This document shows, in pieces, positions 41,855-51,549 of a DNA stretch of 64,000 nucleotides. Position numbers and translations under genes: made by a program. Origin of the DNA: Amphibalanus amphitrite (taxonomy: Eukaryota; Arthropoda; Thecostraca; Balanomorpha; Balanidae); the NCBI RefSeq assembly GCF_019059575.1, contig NW_024881536.1:434001-498000 (forward strand), given 5' to 3'. The notes beneath the pieces were generated by a model. The model saw only the letters and a program-made list of their open reading frames with translations. It ran no database searches and was not told where the DNA came from. The number at the start of each line of letters is the position of its first letter. Positions within the stretch are counted from its first letter, which is position 1.

Positions 41855-43027
41855 CCCGCGCCCCGCTGGGGGGGGGGCAGAATCTGCCCCCCCTCCCGTT
41901 TTTCGCCAATAACTTCTAAACGCGTTACGCCAGCGACGTCAAACTTTCAGTACCTTATCATACATCAATTTGACACGTTCCCTGAAAATTTGAGCGAAAT
42001 CCGTCGGAAAATTTTTGAGAAATTGACGTTTTAGTGACGTCATGTTCGCCATTTTCGCCTCAAAAACGGCAAAATTTCAAACGCCGCTAACATCTTCATT
42101 TTTAAAGGAATCAAGACGTAACAAAAAAGGTTATACGTGATTCTACTTTGTCTATCAAATGGCTATCTCGGTTTTTGAAAATTTTGGATTTGGGCCAAAA
42201 TTTTCCAAAAAAACTGACTTTTTTGGGAAAATATTTATAAAATCCAAAATTTTGAGTTTATCGAAAAAACCGGAATATATGTCAAAGAAGTGGTCTATGT
42301 GCACCTACATACCAATTTTTAGAAGAATCGGTTCAAAAATGTGGGAGTTATTGAAAATTTTATTACGTCACGACACACAAAATTTTTGAAAAATGATTTT
42401 TTTGGAAGTTCTAGACCTCGTACGGAAACAAAAATAGCACCATTCGATTCGCCGTGAAAAACTGCATCGGATAGACACCTTTTTAGGCCTTAACAAGCAA
42501 CTTCAAAATTTGACCTCACTTGACCTGACCTTGACCTGACCTCGACCTGAAATTCATCCAGAGGTGGTCCATATCACTTATTGAGTGTGCCTATTGAATT
42601 CCATGAGTAAAATGACCCATAAAACATGTGTCGCACATGCCCTTTTCTATATTTTGTTTTTGGTGACCTGACCTGACCTGACCTGACCTTGACTTTGACC
42701 TTTGAATGACATTGTGTGCAACGAATATTGTCTTGGTAGTCTAAGAACACGTTTTGGGCAATCAGTCTCAGTCCATTCTTCGGCAACTACGGTGCAAGGC
42801 CGATACTGTAGAAACTTGCATTTTGTACCCTTGACCTGACCTTGACCTGACCTCTGACCTACTTAAGCAAAAAAATTTGGGCTCTTAAGATCCGCCTTGT
42901 TGAGAGCTTTCGATTGCCGTTTTCCCCGTCTTTCTACGACCATCGGTTCGGAAGTTAGACAGGGGGGGCAGAATCTGCCCCCCCCCCAGCAGGGCGCGTA
43001 TGGCTGAATAGCCCAGCGGGGCGCGGG
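41855..43027 (+). mobile_element. TTAA-type element G2
   Basis: 1,173 bp with ends CCCGCGCCCCGCTGGG and CCCAGCGGGGCGCGGG. Hairpins GGGGGCAGAATCTGCCCCC lie at both ends, and the right motif is duplicated. Flanks TTAT / ATAT are near-TTAA. Close homologue of G1, including the TGACC repeats at 42660-42710. Confidence 0.84.
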
Positions 43028-43239
43028 ATATAAAAGTAAAAACGTTGTATTAACAGAATCGTAGAACTATATTTTTAGTAGATTAAGAGTGTTTTCGTAG
43101 ATATACCATGGGTGTAAAAAAACCTCCTTCAACTGCTCAGATATGTACTATTTGTTGAAAAGGTCTTCCAGGCTGTTTTTTAACCGCGTACATGGGGTAA
43201 CTTAAGGATATTAGCATACTTTTAAAAAGAGCTTCAGTG

Positions 43240-43442
43240 TAATTTAACACCGTTAACGTTATATCATGGTGTAGTAAAACACCTAACCCTCCTAACAGTG
43301 TTCGATTATCTTCTTCTTGGTGTTCATTTAGAAGCTAATGCGTGTAATTTAAGCTGGGAAGGGACTAAATTAACCTTCCTCAAGTGCTCAGATATGTACT
43401 GTGCAATTACACCGCTAACGGTGTCAATATTTCTTTGTGTGT
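43240..43442. mobile_element. P3: partial P-type MITE
   Basis: Matches the right arm of P1 (ACACCGCTAACGGTGTCAAT, ending TTTGTGTGTA) with small changes. The left arm is degraded. It abuts the end of X2. Confidence 0.68.
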
Positions 43443-44406
43443 AGTGTGAGAATTTGAATGAAGACAGGGATAGCTCTGAAAAAAAACAACGCTCCCAGTT
43501 TTTTTTTGCCAATATTTTCGACCCAAGGTAGTAGCAGATGAGTGATGCCAGTTTTAGAAAATTTACGTCTAATATCCGTCTAATGTCCGGCATTTTTGTT
43601 GATTTTCCGTCCAAAAATGTTAAAGTCAACTATTTGTCCAAATATGTCCGAAAATTTATGCAGCTATCAACACTCAAAACCGTCATTTATATTGCTTATC
43701 ATGTAATTTTACCAGCCGAAAAGTTTTCATTATACTGAGCGCTTAACAAGCTTTCCATTCGCCAATCAATGCTATGCACGATTACTTTATAAAAAGCGCT
43801 GAAGTGTAGCAAGCCATCGTCCAATGTTGTCCAGTCTGCTACCTTTGTCCAACCAATTCCGAATTGGACATTGGACAAAATCAGAACTCCAAATGTCCAG
43901 GTTTCGATTGGCAACACTTTAACAGATGTAGTACGGTTGGGAGAGTTTTTATCGAACAAAAATGATAGACGTTCTGTTAATTGAAAAGGGGCGAATTCTG
44001 TCAACTGACCGGTGTGCAGCGTGCAGATATTGATACTCTGCAACTGTTATTTTTGTTCTTGTGTCGATTTTTCAAGTGAAGGTATGTTTAGAATTGTTCT
44101 ACCTATTTGTTTATGGGTCAAACAACATCGGTGCTGGCGAGACTATCGTTTTTATGACAGGTAAAGGCAGTATGTTCAAATTACCCCACGGTGGGGCAAT
44201 TTGAACACACCGTGACTTGGTGGAGAAGTGAGGCTATGCTATTCAAGGTAGGTATGCTCGGCTCGTCCAAAAATGAGGCTTGCATGGTGAAAGCAAGTGA
44301 CACTTGCGCTACTGAAGCAGTTTTTCTTCATCCAGGGTTGAACTGGAATTTGGTACAATGGAGAAGACGTAAAAATATGTTCAAATTACCCCACACTACC
44401 CTATTC
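43443..44406 (-). mobile_element. Repeat X2, inverted homologue of X1
   Basis: 964 bp. The right end AAATTACCCCACACTACCC corresponds to the left end of X1. It lacks the P2 insertion found in X1. Confidence 0.78.
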
Positions 44407-45234
44407 CTAAGCATGTTTTAAGCTTGCATGCACACTTATACATGTGCAAGGGCGCAATAACTACCGGCCGTAGCCGGATCGGAAAAGCAATGGCCCTGCG
44501 ACCCGGAGTAAGTACATGGGTAGTGGGCACATATTTTAGTTTGACCCTCGTTATGTGGCTAATGATTTTCCAATAAAAAACACGCACTAAATATGAAGGG
44601 TGATAGCTCGCGTCATGCATGCACATTGCGCAGACAAGTGAACGTATTTTGGACAGTGACTGAAGATTCACGCTGAGCACCATATAAGAATAAACAGACT
44701 ACCTATGTAGATGTATAGGTATATTGTAGGTCATTGACAACATGATTCATATTATCTATGTGTAGGTATATCAAAGTGGAGACGCTTTCTGGAAAGTGAG
44801 TCCGTGAAACCACTGCGTCCCAACGAAATGCAAGGAAACAACGAATAGCTATGCAACCAAACTGATGCAACGAAACGACATGTAAACATGTCAAAGCAGC
44901 TTTAGCAATATTACCTTGCGTGCGGCGAGAACTAACACTGCGTAAACCCATGACTAATAACAATAAATGATTATTCTTCTAATTACCATTCCGTCTGAAT
45001 GTGCAGTGTGCCCTTACCGCGCGGTACCTAGACCCCAGCCCTCCAGAAGTGCCCATGGCCGCTGAGTTCGGCTATACGAAACGGGCAGTTGGCACGATCA
45101 TAACCCCGCAACACTCAACAGCTCCGGCGTGCTAAACTTCGTGAGTTCATGGCGGATTCAAGGCCAAAGAGGGACTGAGCTCCTTCACGTTCGCCCGGGA
45201 GTGTTTTTGGCCATACTGCCAGTTTTTTTTGCGT
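44407..45234. other. Unassigned interval
   Basis: No gene recognised. Confidence 0.35.
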
Positions 45235-45510
45235 GTGTAAAGAAAACGGCGGCGCGCAGCGCCGTGATATTTAGTATAGCTTATGATGCATCAATTTCGC
45301 ATCGTGTGTAAAGTTTTTGACCCCAGGTCACATAAGGTCAGGTCACCAGGTAAAGTTTAGTGACGACGTGTCTAAAAACTTTGTGATTCAGTCATTCCTA
45401 CAGTTAAATTCCAGAAGTTTGAAACGCAGGCTATTGTATAAGGCAGTCAGCACCAACACTCTGTTCATCTCGGAATTTTGATATTGGTGACGTCAGTTTT
45501 GTGACCTCCA
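45235..45510. mobile_element. Fragment of a TTAA-type element
   Basis: Contains ACGGCGGCGCGCAGCGCCGT, a CATCAATTTCGCATC passage and AGGTCA words, as in the module end of C and G elements. True ends not found. Confidence 0.55.
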
Positions 45511-45516
45511 TTGCAA

Positions 45517-46664
45517 CCCTCGCCAGGTGAGGACCATTTTCACAACACGGACGGCGGGGGGAGGGGGGGGGGGGTGTACGACCCCCTGGCGATTGGCTCC
45601 TATGGCACTTAAAAACGCCAAATTTATTAGGTAGGTGGGCCCATAGGAGGTTGCGCCCTCGTAAAAATGTAGTGGCTCTAAGTCAATATTTAGGGGTTTT
45701 GGGTGGGGGGTATAAGTGCAAACGTTTCGCTAAAACATGTCAAAAGTTTTTCGCTTATAACTTTTTATCTACTTTACAGCAAAAATAAAAGCAACAGTGA
45801 ACTCAGCACGTCCGTGCTCATCGAATAATACACGTTGTTACCAACGTAAGTGAACTTGAAATTTTGTCAAAAAGTGAACTTAAAGTAATTAATCAAATTT
45901 AAGTCAATCAAAATGCATCATAATGCATAGCATTTGAATCGCCTGATCACATGGAATGCCATGACACCATTTTTGAAACCCCAGCCTCATTGTGTGCCAT
46001 GTTATTAGCAAAAACGTAGTTTAACCTTAGTTGACCTCAGTTGACCCGACCCAAGCGTTCTTGCAGCTTGCAAACACCAACTAAATGTAAATCAAGGTAG
46101 TACAATACGAAAACGTTAAAACATAGCACAAACCTCTCACATTTACACATTCGGGCATATTTCCTTAAAATTTGTGATGACCTCTAGATGACCTCAGGTC
46201 AACCGAACTTGAAAACTGGGTGCATAGGATGGCACTCGGTGAGCTAAGCATATCCTGCAAGTGTGAATCAAATCAATGGGAACTTTAGTTTTCATGAACA
46301 AAAGAGTGCATTTTTAGAGCTATTTGACAATGTACCGGTTTTTGTGACCTTGTGACCAGACCTCAGGTCACTGGAACCTTAAATTCCCAGGTCAAATGAC
46401 AAATATATGCTCCAAGTCGTGTCTGAAATTTGGTAGCGCTACATACTATAGCGCTTACGCTATCAGCGAAAAACTGTGGCATTTATTTACTGCTAAGCTA
46501 GTCCAATTTTCCCCTGATATTGTACCATTTTTTTGTGACTTGGTGACCTGACCTGAAAAGACTGAGACTTGAAATTTTCAGGATAGGTTCCAAAAGGTTG
46601 CCCCAAAGGGTATGTCAAATTTGGCGGCGCGGGGGTTGCAACAATGCCCCCTCGCCGGGCGAGC
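45517..46664. mobile_element. TTAA-type element H
   Basis: Starts CCCTCGCCAGG, with GGGGTGTACGACCCC-like hairpin and the GGCTCCTATGGCAC passage shared with K and B. The right side has TTTGGCGGCGCGGGGG, then CCCTCGCCGGGCGAG. End position approximate. Confidence 0.6.
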
Positions 46665-47196
46665 TGGATAAGTCAATATTGGAGAAAATGAAATGCTCTT
46701 CTTTTGGCCGAAACACGCTAAAACAACTGGACACAGGTGACCATGATACACTCAACCGGAAAATTTCACATGTGACCCCTTTTATGCCCCTGAGGTCACC
46801 TCAGGTCATGAAACGTCCCAGCAGTTTTTTGACGATAACTTTAGATAGGAACATGTTAGAGCACTGAAAACACCATGAATGTGTTCAGCTCAACAATATA
46901 AACCGAATGACATGCAACATGACCTTTTCTGTGACCTTGACCTGAGGTCAAAATTTTAGTTGACCTTTTTGGCAGATAAGCGACGCGCCTCGACGAGGTA
47001 AACGCGATGCCGGTAAGATCAATGTAACACAAGCTTGGAATGAAAATTATTCTACGGAAACCTTTTCCGCAAAACGTCAAATTTTGCGAGTTCTTGCCCT
47101 CTGCAGTCTAAACCATTTAGGAACCTTATGTCAAATCTGAGAGCAATACTCAGAAAGACCTTGAAAAGAGCTGTCGAATGCGCTTTTCCGCAGTGC

Positions 47197-48354
47197 ACAG
47201 TGATGCAAATGGGGTTCACGGGTGGCCATAAATACCCAAAAGTCAAGTTTACCAAATCGAGTTAATTGCGATATGGCCGAGTAGACAAATGTTTGGGGCA
47301 TCTGAAATCACATGGTTTTCATGTTTTTGTCAAAACCGGCCTCGTGTATAATCGTCAGAAGTCGTGACATTTTCTAGGTCGTAAAATGACGGTCAGACAC
47401 TCGCAAGTTCAAACGCCGCTGGTTTGCGTTCATTTCGTACAAATTGAAAAAATTATGCATGAGAATGATCCCCAAAGCCTTCTGCTTCTAATGCAGGGTC
47501 ACAAAAAGCCGTATCTCATTCGCTTTGGCGGTAATCTGACTATCATCATGTTGCAATCGCAGTTTTTTACTAAGAAAAAAATGCTTTCGTTTCACCTACA
47601 GCACTTAACACAGTGTGTGCCCGTTAGTCCACCATACCATAGCCTTCCCTAATCATTTCTGAGTCGCATAGTGAAAGAATTAAGGTGCTAGCACAGGGCT
47701 GACCGGCGCTACAGAGGTTTTTGTCCGGGCGGTCGGGTGCCGCAGTGGGTGCGCAGTGGGCGGGTGGGTGCCGCCGCGCGGTGCCGCCGCTGCGCCGCGG
47801 CACCCGACCGTGCCGACGAAAACTTCTGTAGCGCCGGTCAGCCCTGTGCTAGCGCCTTAATTCTTTCACTATGCGACTCAGAAATGATTAGGGAATGCTA
47901 TGATATGGTGCACTAACGGGCACACACTGTGTGAAGTGCTGTAGGTGAACTGAAAGCAAATATTTTTGGTAAAAAACTGCGGTTGCAACATGATTACAAA
48001 TAGATAGCTCACCGCCAAACCAAAAGAGATACGGCTTTTTATGACGTGGCAGTAGAAGCAGCAGGTTTCGGGGATCATTTTCATGTATAATTTTTGCAGT
48101 TTGTATGACATGAACGCACGCTAGCGGCACTTGAATTTCAAGTACCTGACAGTCATTTTACGACATCGAAAATGTCTCGACTTCTGACAATCATACACGA
48201 GGCCGGTTTTGACAAAAACATTAAAATCATACTTTTTCAGACACCCCAAACATTTGCCTGACTCACCATATTACGATTTATTCGATTAAGTGAACTTGAA
48301 TTTTGGGCCTTTTTCGTATTTATGGCCACTCGTGAACCCCATTTGCATCACTGT
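47197..48354. mobile_element. 1.16-kb hAT-like palindrome with 7-bp target duplication
   Basis: Ends ACAGTGATGCAAATGGGG and CCCCATTTGCATCACTGT. Arms of nearly 500 bp are inverted copies. GCAGTGC flanks both sides (47190-47196; 48355-48361). The homologous site at about 59181-59215 is uninterrupted and of the same length as one flank copy. No transposase. Confidence 0.87.
47694..47846. mobile_element. hAT-type MITE at the exact centre of the palindrome
   Basis: Ends CAGGGCTGACCGGCGCTACAG and its complement, flanked by TGCTAGCA (47686-47693) and TGCTAGCG (47847-47854). The flank is itself palindromic and is the symmetry point of the larger foldback. Confidence 0.65.
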
Positions 48355-48557
48355 GCAGTGCCGTAGCTCTATTGGTTCCGGACTTATGCGTCGATTTGTG
48401 AGGAACAACAATTCGTGAAAATTCTACCTTCGATGACCTCCAGTGACCTCAGCGATGACCTGAAAAAATAACCTGTATAGTTCTGAAAGATCTTATAGCG
48501 AACTATTAAAAGGCACAGCATGGCGGAGTTGGCTTAGAGGCCCATCCGGCGGGTTAA

Positions 48558-48961
48558 AAAAATCGTTCAAAAAGGTTTCAGGTGACTTATTTGTCGTTTA
48601 CTCGCCGACGCCCACCACAACACATACAGTAAAGAAAGTGATGCAGATAATATGGTGAGGTGCCGAGCCCTCGGCCTACCACAGCAACTCTAGCAGTCAA
48701 GCTCAAGTCAGCAACTATCTATCAGCCATGAGTTTGCCATAATGCACGACTGGATCCGCCAGTACAAGTCAGCCACGCCGTAGTTTTTAATAGCTAGTTA
48801 TATCATTGTATATTTTTGAAAATGCATGCGTATTGCATATTGCTGGTGGCGTAAATGCTGTTTTCAAAAGGCATCGTCAAAGATTTTTGCCTGTTGACCT
48901 GCAATTTGAATTATATTTGGTAACGCAAATTGCTATTGGTATTACCTACCTTGAAACTTAT
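48558..48961. other. Unassigned interval
   Basis: No gene recognised. Confidence 0.35.
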
Positions 48962-49617
48962 TACGGAGCGAGCGAAGCGAGCGTAGTCTTTCCTTAGATT
49001 AACGGAAATTTCTGAGTATGAGCGGCCGGCCGGCCGTGGTCACGCTTTTGCGAGGCTTATATCTCAGCAACCACTTGACCGATTTACATGCGGTAAATTT
49101 TGTAGGGTAGCTTCATTCCTTCTACCAAGTATTGGACTATTCCCGATGCATGTGGGTGACCCCTTATGCACGTGCCACGTGCAAAACGAAGAGGTGTCAG
49201 TTTTGTAATTGTTGCAATATCTCGGTAACTACTTGGCCGATTGCGCTGAAAGTTGGCATGTAGGTAGGCACCCACTATGCAATGCATATCCATGTGCCAG
49301 AGTTGAGGTGCTGCTGCACGTGCGCACGTGCAGGGGTCGATTCCAGATCTCGAGAACGGCTGGACCGATGGCGCTCAAATTTGGTACATGGTTAGGGACC
49401 GGTTAGTAGGGTGCCGTGCAAAAGTCAGTTGGGACCCATTTTGCACGTGCGCACGTGCAGGGTGCCGCTTCCAGATCTCGAGAACGGCTGGGCCGATTGT
49501 GCTCAAATTTGGCACATCGCTAGAGACCGGTTAGTAGGGTGCCGTGCACAACTCAGTTGGAGGTACCCCCTCGCAATTTCGCACGTGCAAGGCTCACCCT
49601 CTCGCTCGCTCCGTTAG
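48962..49617 (+). repeat. Four-unit tandem repeat of about 130 bp, CACGTG-rich
   Basis: Units start near 49064, 49217, 49346 and 49474 with ATCTCGAGAACGGCTGG-like words followed by GCTCAAATTTGGTACAT-like words. Units 2 and 3 end in TGCACGTGCGCACGTGCAGG. The block is bounded by GGAGCGAGCGA on the left and TCGCTCGCTCC on the right, so it may be a TIR element. Short frames repeat the same peptides but look noncoding. Confidence 0.75.
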
Positions 49618-50278
49618 TCGCCCCAAAAGGCGTTATACTGGTTCTATAATATACCCTAGTCGACTGAAAATGCAAATAATCAGGCCTTCTGAACAGGGAA
49701 TGTGCAGAAAAAATGACTTTGTGCATGACTATGTATGTATGTACATGACTATGAAATGACTAGGTATGTATGTACGCATAACCCTTCATGCATGCACCAT
49801 TTCTCCTTCGGTCTTCGTGCTACCCACTCAAATATCAGAATCAATGGTCCGAGCAAGTACTTTTGGTCCGAGCATGTCCGAGCAATCTTTCACGCTGTCC
49901 CTTGAGGCGGTGTGCGTTCCAGGCTGGCCGTGATTACTCAGCGACATGGCACGTTCGCTGGTCGGGTGCTACTAAACGTCAGGACACGCAGCGCCGTACA
50001 CGTTACAAACGGCGGCGGTAGGGGAATTTTGGCCTACATGTGTTCTATCATGCACACATATTTCCCGAGTTCGGCCCCGAAGGCTGCATGGAGTATACGG
50101 AGGGTGGGACCTTCGAATATAGCCCGCCTGAGGTCGGCCCACTGTGGACCGCCGCGGCCAGACCGGTACCGAAAGCAACTCCCTGCCGGCATCTTTTTCT
50201 GCACCTTTCAGGTATAAGAGGGAAAATTATCTCGGTTATGGTTGAATGTTGATTTACACAAACATTAATGTTTTCACA
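49618..50278. other. Unassigned interval
   Basis: Short TATGTATG repeats near 49725-49775. No gene supported. Confidence 0.35.
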
Positions 50279-50318
50279 AAAAGACGTATATTGAGGCACA
50301 GAGCAGCATATTTTAATA

Positions 50319-50363
50319 AATCCAACCGGTTTCAAAGACCTCTCGTCTTCGTCATCAGGGATT
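50319..50363 (-). ncRNA. Hammerhead-ribozyme-like motif of a Penelope-like element
   Basis: Read on the minus strand: stem I strand AATCC (50363-50359), CTGATGA core (50358-50352), stem II AAGAC-GAGAG-GTCTT, GAAA core (50333-50330), then CCGGTT with the predicted cut after 50324. GGATT (50323-50319) pairs with AATCC to close stem I. Stem III is a bare palindrome ACCGGT, as in minimal Penelope hammerheads thought to act as dimers. An extra C and a G.U pair at the base of stem II may weaken it. Confidence 0.68.
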
Positions 50364-50491
50364 GAAATATACAGAAAGGAGAAAGGTTACATATTTAAGC
50401 GCTGAAGAGAATAGCTATAATCATGCTTTTTCTGTTAGAAAACGCGTGGAGAGCGTGCTTAAAAATAAAGGTCACTAAAGGTCGTCATTCA

Positions 50492-51283
50492 CTATTTCTT
50501 GTTGACGTCTTTCTTGAGGAGGTCAATCCATCCCTGGTAAATTGTATATTTCCCAACGTTTCTGTTCATCTTTTCTTCGGTTGAAGCTTGGATATATATC
50601 GCTTCTTTTATTTCTCTTTGCTTCCTTTTAGCCTCAAATCCAATCACTGATGTGTTCTCCCATTTAATTGCATGTCCTGTGTCGTAGCTGTGTTCTGCCG
50701 TTGCTTCCGATGTTTGTGGGTCTATGTTGCCCGAATTGAGTTTTTTAACACTTTTTTGGTGTTCTTGTTGTCTAACTTTCACATTTCTTTTGCTTTCTCC
50801 AATATATACTTTAGGACATCCGTCACATTGCATTTTGTAAATGGGTCCTGGTTTTTCTACAGCGTTGATGGTGTCTTTGGGTCTCACGAGCAGTTGTTTC
50901 AAAGTCTTGTGCGGTTTGAAGTAAGGTTTGACGTTAAATTTGGAACACACTCGACGAATTTGTTGAGAGACTCCGTCCACATAAGGAATAACCATCACCG
51001 GGGATCGTTGCTGTGGTGCCGTGGCGTCTGGTGAAAGTGCAGCATCATCCTGTATTTGTTGTTGCGATGGTGCTGGTGCCCTTGTTGTCGATGGGGTTGT
51101 CTGGTGTTGTACTGGCTGGTGTTCTGCCTCTCGATGCTGTCTCTCGACTTTGCTGATTTCTGACTCCACGTATTTAGCTGGGTATTTGTTGTTTCGCAGG
51201 TTATTTCTGATATGGTCAAGTTCCCTTTTCCGTGTTTCTACACTGCCGCAGATGTTGAAGGCTCTCTGGGCCAGGGTTGGATT
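50492..51283 (-). CDS. Penelope-like element C-terminal region with GIY-YIG endonuclease (fragment)
   Basis: The minus-strand frame is open from the inverted repeat at about 51283 down to the stop at 50492. It starts inside the RT C-terminal region (a segment with RAFNIC, ELDHIRNNL and NKYP typical of Penelope thumb regions). A Gln/Ser/Pro-rich linker follows, then VIPYVDGVSQQIRRV, and then a GIY-YIG nuclease: PIYKMQC, a CxxC-like pair, VYIGES and Arg-x6-EH. The nuclease cuts target DNA for insertion. The reverse transcriptase core is missing, so this copy cannot move alone. There is no true ATG for this fragment; a GTG at 51169 is internal. Confidence 0.85.
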   Translation of the reverse strand, partial: NPTLAQRAFNICGSVETRKRELDHIRNNLRNNKYPAKYVESEISKVERQHREAEHQPVQHQTTPSTTRAPAPSQQQIQDDAALSPDATAPQQRSPVMVIPYVDGVSQQIRRVCSKFNVKPYFKPHKTLKQLLVRPKDTINAVEKPGPIYKMQCDGCPKVYIGESKRNVKVRQQEHQKSVKKLNSGNIDPQTSEATAEHSYDTGHAIKWENTSVIGFEAKRKQREIKEAIYIQASTEEKMNRNVGKYTIYQGWIDLLKKDVNKK

Positions 51284-51345
51284 GGAAACCGGTTGGATTT
51301 ATTAAAATATGCTGCTCTGTGCCTCAATATACGTCTTTTTGTTAA

Positions 51346-51549
51346 TCTTTACCAGAGCAATGAACAGTAATATTAATGTTTTCACTTTCGATGCCAAACA
51401 TGAATGTTTGTTTTCGAGGCCCGGCGAACAGTCAAGTGTTCAATAACATATGACGTCTGCAGGAGAAGTGGCCAAAAGCATAAAACGCATTTTAAGAAAA
51501 GATCTTCACAGACGAAAAGAAACATCGATTAGAAGGATTGGTCGGCTAA
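51346..51549. other. Spacer
   Basis: Nothing recognised. Confidence 0.3.

Larger units (their letters stand above)
46665..48553. mobile_element. TTAA-type element N, host of a hAT-like foldback
   Basis: The right end GGCGGG is followed by TTAA at 48554-48557; the left limit is unclear. Its sequence on both sides of the foldback matches the reverse complement of element I near 59.1-59.7 kb. Confidence 0.5.
50279..51345 (-). mobile_element. Penelope-like element, 5'-truncated, with inverted terminal copies
   Basis: About 55-60 bp at 50279-50335 reappear inverted at 51280-51340 (AAAGACGTATATTGAGGC). Between them lies the C-terminal part of a Penelope-like protein and a hammerhead-like motif. 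Penelope elements often carry such inverted or direct terminal pieces. Confidence 0.85.

Noticed and set aside
47386-48130. Symmetric 75-90-aa frames in both arms of the 47-kb palindrome
   Set aside because: The same short frame appears in both arms only because they are inverted copies, and it carries no known domain.
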